In this document: positions 43,844-51,399 of the stretch, one piece after another
Layout of the letters: each line of letters starts with the position of its first letter
How positions within the stretch are numbered: the stretch's first letter is position 1
Origin: JADJVL01 sp039812765
Lineage (GTDB): Bacteria > Acidobacteriota > Holophagae > Holophagales > Holophagaceae
Assembly (NCBI GenBank): GCA_039812765.1
Contig: JBDIBF010000005.1
Coordinates: 8,411 to 72,410, forward strand
Length of the DNA: 64,000 bases
Direction: 5' to 3'
Position numbers and translations under genes: made by a program
Notes under the pieces: model-generated
Seen by the model: only the letters and a program-made list of their open reading frames with translations
The model's database searches: none
What the model was told of the DNA's origin: nothing

Positions 43844-45106
43844 CTAGTCGATGGATGATGGCATGCCGTGGCGGCGTTCCTGCCCGAACCGCGCAAGTGC
43901 CTTGCCGTGGGCGCCCACCCAGGTGCTGGTCCAGCGGCGTGTGACCAGGGCCAGGGCGATGAGGGAGAGGATGGACAGCGCCGCGCCTCCCAGGAAGCCG
44001 GGGGTGAAGGAACCGGTGTACTTCATGCCCAGACCCATGGCGTTGGGCAGGAAGCCCCCGGCGAGGGCGCCGATCTCGCCGATGAGGCTTCCCGCAACCG
44101 CCGTGCTGTCCCGGAAGCGCAGGGGCACCAGCTGGAAGACGGCGCCATTGCCCGCGCCCATGGCGCCCATGGCCAGGGCGACGAGGGCCGCCATCATCCA
44201 CGGGCTCCGAGGCATCGTCGAGGCGATCAGCACGCCCGCCAGGATGACGCCGCAGAGCAGGTAGAGGACGCGGATGCCGCCCATGTGGTCGGCGAGCCAG
44301 CCCCCCAGCACCCGGAGGCCGCTGGCGGCCACCACGCCGATGGTCACGTAGATGCCCACGGACTGCTTGGGGATGTGGTAGTGGTCGTGGAAAAGCGTGG
44401 GCAGGAAGCTGGCGAGGCCGATGAAGCCGCCGAAGGTCACGCTGTAGATTAGGTTGAAGATCCAGGCGTCCCGGTCCACGAGGATCTTCAGGTAGTCCTT
44501 GAGCTTCTTCTCCTCCCGGTCCGGGGGCTCCTTGGCGAAGATCTGCAGGAGCACCATGGCCGTCACCATGGGGATCAGGCCGAGGAGGTAGACCGTGCGC
44601 CAGCCGAAGGCCAGGGCCAGGGGGGGCGCCGCCAGCATGGCGATCACCGTGCCCGAATTGCCTGCGCCGGCGATGCCCATGGCCAAGCCCTTGTACTGGG
44701 GCGGATACCAGCCCGAGCCCAGGGAGAGGGCCACGCCGAAACTGGCACCTGCCACGCCCAGGGCGATGCCCATGGCCAGCACGGCGCCGAGGGAATGGGT
44801 GAAGAAATAGCCCCAGACGAGGCAGGCACAGATGATGGACATCTCCAGCATCGCGGCCCGCTTGCGGCCGATGTACTGGGCGAGGATGCCCAGGGGGAAG
44901 CGCATCAGGGCCCCCGAGATCACCGGCACGGAGACCATGAAGCCCTTCTGGGCCGCCGTGAGGTTGAACTCCTGGGAGATGAAGGGCGCCATGGCGCCGT
45001 TCACCACCCAGACGGAAAAGCACACGTCGAAGTAGAGGAAGGCGGTGAGCAGCGTGGGCAGATGCCCCGCCTTCAAGAACTCCTTCAGATCGCGCATGGA
45101 CGGCAT
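43844..45106 (-). CDS. narK: nitrate transporter, NarK family (first)
   Basis: A 420-residue major facilitator protein with 12 membrane helices. The nitrate signature block GVAGASFGVALSLGSGWYPP and the second GAGNGAVFQLVPLRF are present. This shorter form resembles the NarK1 proton/nitrate symporter group. GGAGGAG precedes the ATG at 45106; an open frame further upstream to 45244 lies in the promoter region. It starts the operon, with 179 bases of upstream DNA that hold paired AATTAAGA repeats and a TTGA-N6-TCAC site. Confidence 0.93.
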   Translation of the reverse strand: MPSMRDLKEFLKAGHLPTLLTAFLYFDVCFSVWVVNGAMAPFISQEFNLTAAQKGFMVSVPVISGALMRFPLGILAQYIGRKRAAMLEMSIICACLVWGYFFTHSLGAVLAMGIALGVAGASFGVALSLGSGWYPPQYKGLAMGIAGAGNSGTVIAMLAAPPLALAFGWRTVYLLGLIPMVTAMVLLQIFAKEPPDREEKKLKDYLKILVDRDAWIFNLIYSVTFGGFIGLASFLPTLFHDHYHIPKQSVGIYVTIGVVAASGLRVLGGWLADHMGGIRVLYLLCGVILAGVLIASTMPRSPWMMAALVALAMGAMGAGNGAVFQLVPLRFRDSTAVAGSLIGEIGALAGGFLPNAMGLGMKYTGSFTPGFLGGAALSILSLIALALVTRRWTSTWVGAHGKALARFGQERRHGMPSSID

Positions 45107-45189
45107 GGCGAGCTCCTCCACCGGTGAAGGGGATGGCTGAGGGGGGCCGGTGCGCTTCCTGCAGCGGATCCGGGGGCCCGGTGGTCCCA

Positions 45190-45219
45190 AATTAAGAGAT
45201 AACTTGGTCCGAATTAAGA
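45190..45219 (-). promoter_or_regulatory. paired AATTAAGA direct repeats upstream of narK1
   Basis: AATTAAGA occurs at 45190-45197 and 45212-45219, 22 bases apart start to start, or about two turns of the helix. It is an AT-rich island in a very GC-rich region, 84-113 bases ahead of the narK1 start. It may be a response-regulator binding site or hold the promoter; no regulator is proven. Confidence 0.4.
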
Positions 45220-45262
45220 ATGCCAGGGGCCCCTGCCCTGGCAAGACCCCGCCAGGGGAGGT

Positions 45263-45276
45263 TTGACGGGCGTCAC
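45263..45276. promoter_or_regulatory. TTGA-N6-TCAC element upstream of narK1 (CRP/FNR-like)
   Basis: TTGACGGGCGTCAC at 45263-45276, one base from GTGA-N6-TCAC and with a TTGA half as in FNR. It lies between the end of the Rieske operon and narK1, 157 bases before the narK1 ATG. Confidence 0.4.
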
Positions 45277-45285
45277 AGCCGGGCG

Positions 45286-45495
45286 CTAGCGGTCCAGGTT
45301 CGGTGCCTTGAACGCGAGGTAGAGCGCCACGACGCTGAGGATCGCGGAGACGGCGAAGGCCCCGGGCAGCAGCCGGCGCTCGCCGTCCAGCACCGAGCCC
45401 AGCACGGTCTCGAAGAGGTAGAGCTGGATCGCGGCGACGAGGACGGTGAAGACCAGCGCGGCGCCGGTCATCTGGGTGCGGCGGTGGCCCTTCAT
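45286..45495 (-). CDS. small two-helix membrane protein of the Rieske/molybdoenzyme operon
   Basis: A 69-residue protein with two membrane helices (about 9-29 and 45-63) and a short charged end (KAPNLDR). Its ATG overlaps the Rieske stop (ATGA at 45492-45495), so it belongs to the same operon and is made in step. No homologue comes to mind; a small accessory subunit that anchors the Rieske protein or the complex would fit. It is the last gene before the narK promoter region. Confidence 0.7.
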   Translation of the reverse strand: MKGHRRTQMTGAALVFTVLVAAIQLYLFETVLGSVLDGERRLLPGAFAVSAILSVVALYLAFKAPNLDR

Positions 45496-46073
45496 GCGCA
45501 CCCGCACTTTCCGGCCGCGCCTTCCGCCCCTGCCTCTGCGGGTCGGGCGGCCATGGCCTGGCGGCCCGGGGCCGTGGGCTTGGGCAGGTCGCCGACCGCC
45601 CAGACCATGCCGTCCCGGACCTCCAGGGCGATGCCGCCCAGGGGCCGCGTGGGCGGACCCTGCACCGGGAAGCCCTGGTCGATCTCGAAGAAGCCCACGT
45701 GGCAGGGGCACTCGAGGCGCGCGCCGTCCCAGCGCACGGCGCAGCCCAGGTGGGTGCAGGCCTGCCGGTAGGCCCGCAGCGCCCCGGCGGGCGTGCGGAC
45801 GAGGATGCACTTGTCCTGGGCGTCGCGGAAGGTGAAGAGGCGGCTCTGGCCGGGAGCCAGGTCCGCGGCGGCGCAGACCGCCACGGCGGGGGCGTGCCCG
45901 GCCTGGTCCCCGGCCTCCGGCGCGCCCTCGAGGGGGCGCCGCCTCGCCCAGAGGTAGCCGATGCCGGCGGTGAAGCCGGTGGAGACCAGGGCGAGGAAGC
46001 GGGCGAACTCCCGGCGGGAGTGGCGGGACTCGTCGGCGAGGTCCACGGGGAACGAGGACTTCCAGTGGGTCAT
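45492..46073 (-). CDS. Rieske [2Fe-2S] protein
   Basis: A 193-residue Rieske protein. The cluster ligands are C106 and H108 (CTHLGC) and C122 and H125 (CPCH), with C111 and C124 placed for the usual disulfide. Residues 17-45 look like a twin-arginine signal anchor (HSRREFARFLALVSTG and a hydrophobic stretch), so the head is probably outside the membrane. Both its start and its end overlap neighbours by 4 bases (ATGA). A Rieske subunit is not part of usual Nar or Nas enzymes; here it would pass electrons between the quinol side and the ferredoxin or molybdoenzyme. Confidence 0.92.
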   Translation of the reverse strand: MTHWKSSFPVDLADESRHSRREFARFLALVSTGFTAGIGYLWARRRPLEGAPEAGDQAGHAPAVAVCAAADLAPGQSRLFTFRDAQDKCILVRTPAGALRAYRQACTHLGCAVRWDGARLECPCHVGFFEIDQGFPVQGPPTRPLGGIALEVRDGMVWAVGDLPKPTAPGRQAMAARPAEAGAEGAAGKCGCA

Positions 46074-46654
46074 TCCAGGCCTCCCTCGATGAGCAGCGCC
46101 GCGTCGAGATGCAGGGGCGTCTCCGGGTCCGGGACCATCACCGCCGTTCGGGTCCGCACGGCCAGCTCGCCCACGGTGAAGTCGCGCACCGGCCGGGCCC
46201 GCCGCATCTGCTCCACCACGGCCTTCGGCGCGTAGAGCAGGGCCTGGCTGGGGCACACGGTGGCGCACATGGGCCGGAGCCCCTCGCTGGTTCGGTCGTA
46301 GCAGAGGTCGCACTTGAGCATCTGCTCGAGGCCCGAGAAGACGATCGGGACGCCGAAGGGGCAGCTCAGCTCGCAGTTCTGGCAGCCGATGCAGCGGGGC
46401 TTCTGGGAGCTGTGCACCACGCCGTCCTCGCTGCGCTTGATGGCGTCGGCGGGGCAGACCTGGGCGCAGATGGGGTCCTCGCAGTGCATGCACACGGTGG
46501 GCGCGGTCTGCGGAGACTCCAGCCGGTCCATCTCGTCGAGGTGGATCATGGGCCGGCCCTTGTGGGTCCCGCATTCCGCGCAGGCGCCCACGCAGCTCCG
46601 GCAGCCGATGCAGCGCTGGGGGTCGATGAAGAAGCCGTACTCGTCCGAGACCAT
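46070..46654 (-). CDS. four-cluster ferredoxin-type subunit (DmsB/NrfC-like)
   Basis: A 194-residue protein with four sets of cluster cysteines: CIGCRSCVGAC, CMHCEDPICAQVC, CIGCQNCELSC and CDLCYDRTSEGLRPMCATVC. This is the electron-transfer subunit of molybdoenzymes of the DMSO reductase family. It has no signal peptide, so it works in the cytoplasm next to the molybdoenzyme encoded just upstream. Its start abuts the stop of that gene and its end overlaps the Rieske start. Confidence 0.93.
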   Translation of the reverse strand: MVSDEYGFFIDPQRCIGCRSCVGACAECGTHKGRPMIHLDEMDRLESPQTAPTVCMHCEDPICAQVCPADAIKRSEDGVVHSSQKPRCIGCQNCELSCPFGVPIVFSGLEQMLKCDLCYDRTSEGLRPMCATVCPSQALLYAPKAVVEQMRRARPVRDFTVGELAVRTRTAVMVPDPETPLHLDAALLIEGGLE

Positions 46655-48915
46655 CAGAACACCTGCTCGGGGAGGACGGGCTGGTTCGTGCGCGCCTCGA
46701 AGGCCATGCGCCGGAGCTCCGCCAGCTCGGGCGGGAATCGGTCCTCCGTGGTCTTACGGATGCGCACGGCGCTCACCTTGAACTCGGGGATCTTGCTCAC
46801 GGGGTCGAGGTGCCGCGGCGTGAGCCGGTTGGCCCCGAGGTTGCCCGGCCAGTGATAGGGGATGAAGACCGTGTCCGGGCGGATGGTCTTCACCACCTTG
46901 GCGGGCAGCACCAGGGATCCCCGCCGGGAGGTGATCTCCACCGGATCGCCCTCGGCGATGCCGTGCGCCTCGGCGAGGCGGGGGTGGATCTCCAGGTAGG
47001 GATGGGGGCACTGCTCCACCAGGAATCCGATGCGACGGGTCTGGGTGCCGCTCAGGTAGTGGAAGACCGTGCGGCCCGTGGTGAGCCAGACGGGATAGGC
47101 CTCGTCCACCACCTCCATGGGCGGCCGCCAGGGCGTCGGCACGAACCGGGCCTTCCCGTCGGGGTGGAAGAAGCGGCCGCCCTCGAAGAGGCGCGGCGTG
47201 CCCGGATGGTCCGGCTCGGGGCAGGGCCAGAAGACGCCCATGCGCTGCTCGACCTTCTCGTAGGTGATGCCGAAGTAGTCGGCGGTGCCGCCCTTCGAGG
47301 CCGCGCGCAGCTCGTCGAAGATGGCCCGGGGGGAGGTGAAGTGGCTGAACCACTTCCCCCGGCCCAGGCGCTCGGCCAGCTCCACCATGATCCGCCAGTC
47401 GGGGCGGGCGTCGCCGGGGGGCTCCACGGCCTTGTTCAGCTTGATCACGCGGCCCTCGGCGGAGGTGCTGGTGCCCTCGTCCTCCTCGTGGAGCGCGGAG
47501 GGGAGTACCACGTCCGCGTACTGGCCCGTCTCGCTCAGGAAGAAGTCCAGGTTCACGTGGAAGTCCAGCTTCTCCAGGGCCGCCCGGGTGAAGTCGGAGT
47601 CCGGGAGGCTGACCACCGGGTTGAAGCAGAGGGAGAGCAGGCCCTTGATCTCCCCGGCGTGGATGGCCTCCATGATCTCCTGGGCGCTCTTGCCCTTGCG
47701 CGGAAGCTCCTCGTCGGTGCAGCCCCACACGCGGCAGATGTGCGCCCGGTGCTCGGGGTTCTCGATGTCGCGGTTCCCGGGGAGCTGGTCGCACTTGTGG
47801 CCGTGCTCCCGGCCGCCCTGGCCGTTGCCCTGGCCGGTGATGGTGCCGTAGCCGCAGCCCGGCCGGCCGATGCGGCCCGTGGCGAGGACCAGGTTGATGC
47901 ATGAGAGGACGTTCTCCACCCCCTTGCTCTGGTGCTCGATGCCCCGGGCGTGGAGGAGGAAGCTGGTCCGCGCCTCGCCCCACATCCGCGCGGCCTTCTC
48001 GATGGCGGCCGCGGGCAGGCCCGTCTGCTTCGAGGTCCAGTCCGGCGTGCAGTCCCGCACGGCTTCCAGGGCCGCCTCGAAGCCCTCGGTGCGGGCCGAG
48101 ATGAAGGCCCGGTCCAGCAGGCCCCAGCGCTCCAGCAGGTGGAGCACGCCGTTGGTGAGGGCCGCGTCCGAGCCAGGCCGCAGGGGCAGCGCGAGGTCCG
48201 CCGTCCGCGCCAGGGGCGTGAGGCGGGGGTCGATCACGATGAGCTTCGCCCCGCGGTCCCGGGCCCGCCAGATGTAGTCCGTCGTGATGGGCGAGCACTC
48301 CGCCACGTTGGAGCCCTGCACCCAGATCACGTCGGCCAGCTCGATGTCGGACCAGGGATTGGCGGCGCGGTCCACGCCGAAGGCCTTCTTGTTGGCCGCG
48401 CCCGCGCTCACCATGCAGAGGCGGCCGTTGTAGTCGAGGTTCCGGGTCCCCAGGCCGAGGCGGGCGAACTTCCCGACGAGGTAGCTCTTCTCGTTGCTCA
48501 GGCTCACGCCGGAGAGCACGGCGAAGGCGTCCCGGCCGTGCTCGGCCTGGACGCGCTGGATCCCCTCCACCACCCGCGCCATGGCGGCGTCCCAGCCCGT
48601 CTCCGCGAAGCCCTCCTCGGTGCGCACGAGGGCCTTCAGCAGCCGGTCTGGATGGTTGCCCTGGAGGTAGCGCTTCACGCCCTTGGGGCAGAGCTTGCCC
48701 TGGTTGAAGGGGAAGGCCTCCCACGGTTCGAATCCGACGACCTTCTCGTCCTTCACCTTGAGCTGGATGCCGCACTGCTGGCCGCAGAAGCAGCAGTGCG
48801 TCTTGACCAGCCGGTCCGGCTCCAGGTCGGCGTCCCAGCCGCCGGGAGGCGCCAGGTTCAGGTGCGGCCCGTAGGCGCTGCGCAGGTCGTCCAGGGGGCG
48901 GGGCGGGCGGCTCAT
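46654..48915 (-). CDS. NasA/NarB-like molybdopterin oxidoreductase (probable nitrate reductase)
   Basis: A 753-residue catalytic subunit of the DMSO reductase family. The N-terminal [4Fe-4S] site has cysteines near 41-48 and 76 (HCCFCGQQCGI and KLCPKG). The molybdenum ligand is C167 in NGRLCMVSAGA, as in NapA/NasA, and GSNVAECSPI follows. The block REHGHKCDQLPGNRDIENP and IKGLLSLCFNPVVSLPD resemble cytoplasmic assimilatory nitrate reductases. There is no Tat signal, so it is cytoplasmic; nitrate is the likely substrate but formate or another oxyanion cannot be excluded. Its start overlaps the membrane-protein stop (ATGA). Confidence 0.88.
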   Translation of the reverse strand: MSRPPRPLDDLRSAYGPHLNLAPPGGWDADLEPDRLVKTHCCFCGQQCGIQLKVKDEKVVGFEPWEAFPFNQGKLCPKGVKRYLQGNHPDRLLKALVRTEEGFAETGWDAAMARVVEGIQRVQAEHGRDAFAVLSGVSLSNEKSYLVGKFARLGLGTRNLDYNGRLCMVSAGAANKKAFGVDRAANPWSDIELADVIWVQGSNVAECSPITTDYIWRARDRGAKLIVIDPRLTPLARTADLALPLRPGSDAALTNGVLHLLERWGLLDRAFISARTEGFEAALEAVRDCTPDWTSKQTGLPAAAIEKAARMWGEARTSFLLHARGIEHQSKGVENVLSCINLVLATGRIGRPGCGYGTITGQGNGQGGREHGHKCDQLPGNRDIENPEHRAHICRVWGCTDEELPRKGKSAQEIMEAIHAGEIKGLLSLCFNPVVSLPDSDFTRAALEKLDFHVNLDFFLSETGQYADVVLPSALHEEDEGTSTSAEGRVIKLNKAVEPPGDARPDWRIMVELAERLGRGKWFSHFTSPRAIFDELRAASKGGTADYFGITYEKVEQRMGVFWPCPEPDHPGTPRLFEGGRFFHPDGKARFVPTPWRPPMEVVDEAYPVWLTTGRTVFHYLSGTQTRRIGFLVEQCPHPYLEIHPRLAEAHGIAEGDPVEITSRRGSLVLPAKVVKTIRPDTVFIPYHWPGNLGANRLTPRHLDPVSKIPEFKVSAVRIRKTTEDRFPPELAELRRMAFEARTNQPVLPEQVF

Positions 48916-50030
48916 GGGTTGCTCCGGAGGGCGCCCGGGTCCGCGAGGGGCTCCACGGGAAGGGGAACGTCGGCCATCGGGTCGAAGGCGCCGCCCAGGC
49001 GCCGGGCCTGGGCCTTGGCGAGGAGCCGGCGCTTGCAGCGGGGGCACAGGTCCAGGTGGTGCACGCCCCCTCCGTGGCGGGCAGCGTCCAGGCCCAGCTT
49101 CCGGAACAGGGCCTCCAGGTCCCGGCGCTGGTTCGCCCGGATGAAGGGCGACCCGCAGGCCCGGCAGGGCTGGCGGCCCTCCCGCTCCCCCTCGGCCTTG
49201 TAGAGGGTCACGCCCAGCTGGGCCGGCCGCTGCGCGATGTGGAAGAGCTTCCCGAAGGGCAGGCTGAGCAGCATGAAGATGACGCTCAGCTCGTGGAGGT
49301 AGGCGATGGTCTGGAAGTTCCGGCCCTGGAAGGCCTTCTCCGAGACCGTCAGGAGGATGCCGGTCACCGAGACCGCCAGCAGCACCAGCAGGGGCGCGAT
49401 GTCGAGGTCGAAACGCTGGGTGGCGGTGTCGCCCTCGTCCTGGCGGCGCCGGACGAAGGCCAGCACGCACCCGGCGATCACCATGGCCGCCGCCACGTCC
49501 AGCACGTGGAAGGCCAGGAAGCCCGCGAAGCTGTGCACCGGGAAGCTGCCGCCGGGGAAGCCGAAGAGCCAGGCCTGGTAGCGGTCCTGGTTCAGCCCCT
49601 CGCTGGTGAAGCGCACCCAGCCGAAGACCAGGGGGAAGGTCACGGCGAAGGCCAGCAGGCAGCCCCAGGCGATGAGGGCGTGGGCGCCCCAGCGCTTCAG
49701 CGAGCGCCGCTCGATGAAGCGCTGGAGCAGGATCTGGTCCAGGGCCAGGACCGGGATCCGGGCCAGGAGGCGCAGGCCCCGGGGCGTCGCGAAGAGCCGC
49801 AGCAGGTCCCGGAAGTACATCCAGGTCGCGGGCCGCTCCACCCATTCCCAGTAGCGGTAGGCCACGCCGAAGCAGGCGAACAGCGAGGCCAGGAGGTAGC
49901 CCAGGAGGGCCGGGTCCAGCCAGCGCCCGGCCCGGCTGCCCAGGGCCACCAGGCCGCAGACGACCGCCGTGGTGAGCCCCGCGCGGACGAGGGGCCGTGC
50001 CTGCAGATGGAGGTCCCCTGCGGACGCCAT
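48912..50030 (-). CDS. membrane subunit with probable b-haems and zinc-ribbon tail
   Basis: A 372-residue protein with about seven membrane helices. Histidines lie in or beside helices in HSFAGFLAFHVLD and YLHELSVIFMLLSLPFGKLFHI, a layout like NarI/HdrE-type b cytochromes, so it may bind two haems and oxidise menaquinol. The soluble C-terminal 100 residues have CRACGSPF and CPRCKRR, a zinc-ribbon-like pair. AGGAGGAAGG precedes the ATG at 50030. It starts 67 bases after the Rrf2 regulator and is coupled to the molybdoenzyme gene. Confidence 0.8.
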   Translation of the reverse strand: MASAGDLHLQARPLVRAGLTTAVVCGLVALGSRAGRWLDPALLGYLLASLFACFGVAYRYWEWVERPATWMYFRDLLRLFATPRGLRLLARIPVLALDQILLQRFIERRSLKRWGAHALIAWGCLLAFAVTFPLVFGWVRFTSEGLNQDRYQAWLFGFPGGSFPVHSFAGFLAFHVLDVAAAMVIAGCVLAFVRRRQDEGDTATQRFDLDIAPLLVLLAVSVTGILLTVSEKAFQGRNFQTIAYLHELSVIFMLLSLPFGKLFHIAQRPAQLGVTLYKAEGEREGRQPCRACGSPFIRANQRRDLEALFRKLGLDAARHGGGVHHLDLCPRCKRRLLAKAQARRLGGAFDPMADVPLPVEPLADPGALRSNP

Positions 50031-50097
50031 CGCCTTCCTCCTGCTGTGAGAGCCAGAGTAGGAAAACGGCGTCCGAAATCCAACCTTAATCGCGCAT

Positions 50098-50547
50098 TCA
50101 GCCCTTGGACCGCTTCACCGCCGCGGGGGACATCAGGATCGTGCGGCGCACCTTCGTCAATTGCAGGTCCCGCAGCGTGGTGGACGTCATGGAGGTCTCC
50201 ACCTGGGCCTTCACCGCCGACCAGGCGTCGTGCATGGGGCAGGGGTTCTCGCAGTCGCAGGCGGGGAAGCCCATGATGCAGCGGTCCAGGGAGCCGGGAC
50301 CTTCGATGGCGGAGAGCACCTCGCCCACGCTGATGCGGTGGGCGGGGCGGGAGAGCCGGAAGCCGCCCTTGGGCCCGCGCACCGACTCCAGGATCTCCGC
50401 CCGGGCCAGGTTCTGCAGGATCTTCGCGAGGTAGGGGGCCGGCAAGTGCAGTTGCTCCGCCAGTTCCTTCGCCATCATGAAGCTCCCGTCCTCCGGCATG
50501 TGGGCCAGGGCCTGGAGCGCGTATCCGGTGGCGACGGTGAAGAGCAT
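50098..50547 (-). CDS. Rrf2 family transcriptional regulator (NsrR/IscR-like)
   Basis: A 149-residue Rrf2 protein. A winged helix (about 25-65, VRGPKGGFRLSR) is followed by cysteines C90, C97, C99 and C103 (DRCIMGFPACDCENPCP), spaced as in NsrR and IscR where they hold an Fe-S cluster that senses nitric oxide, oxygen or iron. It comes first in the leftward operon, with the molybdoenzyme genes 67 bases behind. A perfect palindrome overlaps its probable promoter, which suggests self-control. Confidence 0.92.
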   Translation of the reverse strand: MLFTVATGYALQALAHMPEDGSFMMAKELAEQLHLPAPYLAKILQNLARAEILESVRGPKGGFRLSRPAHRISVGEVLSAIEGPGSLDRCIMGFPACDCENPCPMHDAWSAVKAQVETSMTSTTLRDLQLTKVRRTILMSPAAVKRSKG

Positions 50548-50566
50548 GGTTTCGGTTAAGTCAGTC

Positions 50567-50582
50567 CTGAATATTCAGTATA
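50567..50582 (-). promoter_or_regulatory. Rrf2-type palindrome over the probable rrf2 promoter
   Basis: CTGAATATTCAG (50567-50578) is a perfect palindrome. Read on the minus strand it overlaps TATACT (50582-50577), a good -10 box, about 30 bases before the ATG. A repressor bound here would block RNA polymerase; the Rrf2 protein is the obvious candidate. Confidence 0.55.
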
Positions 50583-50612
50583 GGGAGGATCCGAAAGCCT
50601 GTCCGGGGCGGT

Positions 50613-50626
50613 GTGATCCGATTCAC
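50613..50626. promoter_or_regulatory. GTGA-N6-TCAC site upstream of rrf2 (CRP/FNR-like)
   Basis: GTGATCCGATTCAC at 50613-50626 is a perfect match to GTGA-N6-TCAC. It lies about 37 bases upstream of the TATACT box of the rrf2 operon and overlaps the stop codon of the YwiC-like gene, which is transcribed the same way. Confidence 0.55.
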
Positions 50627-51399
50627 GGACCGAGCGGCGCGGGCCCGCGCAGGGAGAGCACAAGGGCCGCGGCGCTCACCACGCAGACCGCCACTTCGCG
50701 GATCCCGAGGCTGCGGGTGTCGGGGAGCCGGCGGAAGACCCAGGGCTCGGCCGCCGCCCGGAGCGCCAGGGCGGCCATCCAGGCCGGCCAGAGCCAGCCG
50801 AGGCCGCCGGCCGCGTGGAGGCCGAAGGCGGCGGCGCAGGCCAGGCCATGGACCGCGACCGCCGGGGCCAGGGAGGCGTCGGGCTGCCCCTTCTGCCGGG
50901 CGAGCAGACCGCGCAGGTAGCTCACGGGGGCGGCGAGGCTCAGGTAGCTCCCGGCCGCGAGGAGCCCCGCCAGGAGCGGCGACGCGCCGCCGGCCAGGGC
51001 CACCGCCCCGCCCAGCAGGCAGGGGGCGAGCATGGCCAGGGATTCGGCCAGCAGGGTGCGGGAGCCGCCCTTGAAGTCCATCGCCAGGGCGCCCGCGGCC
51101 GGCACCAGGGCCGCGCCGGTCGCCAGGATCGCCGGGGCGGGCATGCCCCGCAGGGCGAGGAAGGCCGCGCCGAGGCCGGCGAGGATTTCCATGGCGAGGA
51201 TCCTTCGGTCCCCGGCCAGCACGCGGCGGGCCTTGAACGTGCGCTTCAAGGGGACGCGGGCCAGGAAGGCCACCAGCGCCGCCGCGGCCAGCCAGGCCCC
51301 GGTCCCGCTGGGCGCGACCACCAGCGCCGCGGCCAGGGGCAGGCCGAGGAAGGCCCAGCTTCCGTGCTCCGAGGGCGCCTGGCCGAGGGGTCGGCTCAC
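50623..51399 (-). CDS. YwiC-like membrane protein
   Basis: A 258-residue integral membrane protein with about seven or eight helices. EHGSWAFLGLPL near the start and VPLKRTFKARR are signatures of the YwiC-like family. In Bacillus ywiC lies in the narK-fnr-narGHJI region, so its place in a nitrate block here repeats that link; its function is unknown. It starts with GTG at 51399, overlapping the decarboxylase stop by 3 bases. Confidence 0.82.
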   Translation of the reverse strand: MSRPLGQAPSEHGSWAFLGLPLAAALVVAPSGTGAWLAAAALVAFLARVPLKRTFKARRVLAGDRRILAMEILAGLGAAFLALRGMPAPAILATGAALVPAAGALAMDFKGGSRTLLAESLAMLAPCLLGGAVALAGGASPLLAGLLAAGSYLSLAAPVSYLRGLLARQKGQPDASLAPAVAVHGLACAAAFGLHAAGGLGWLWPAWMAALALRAAAEPWVFRRLPDTRSLGIREVAVCVVSAAALVLSLRGPAPLGP

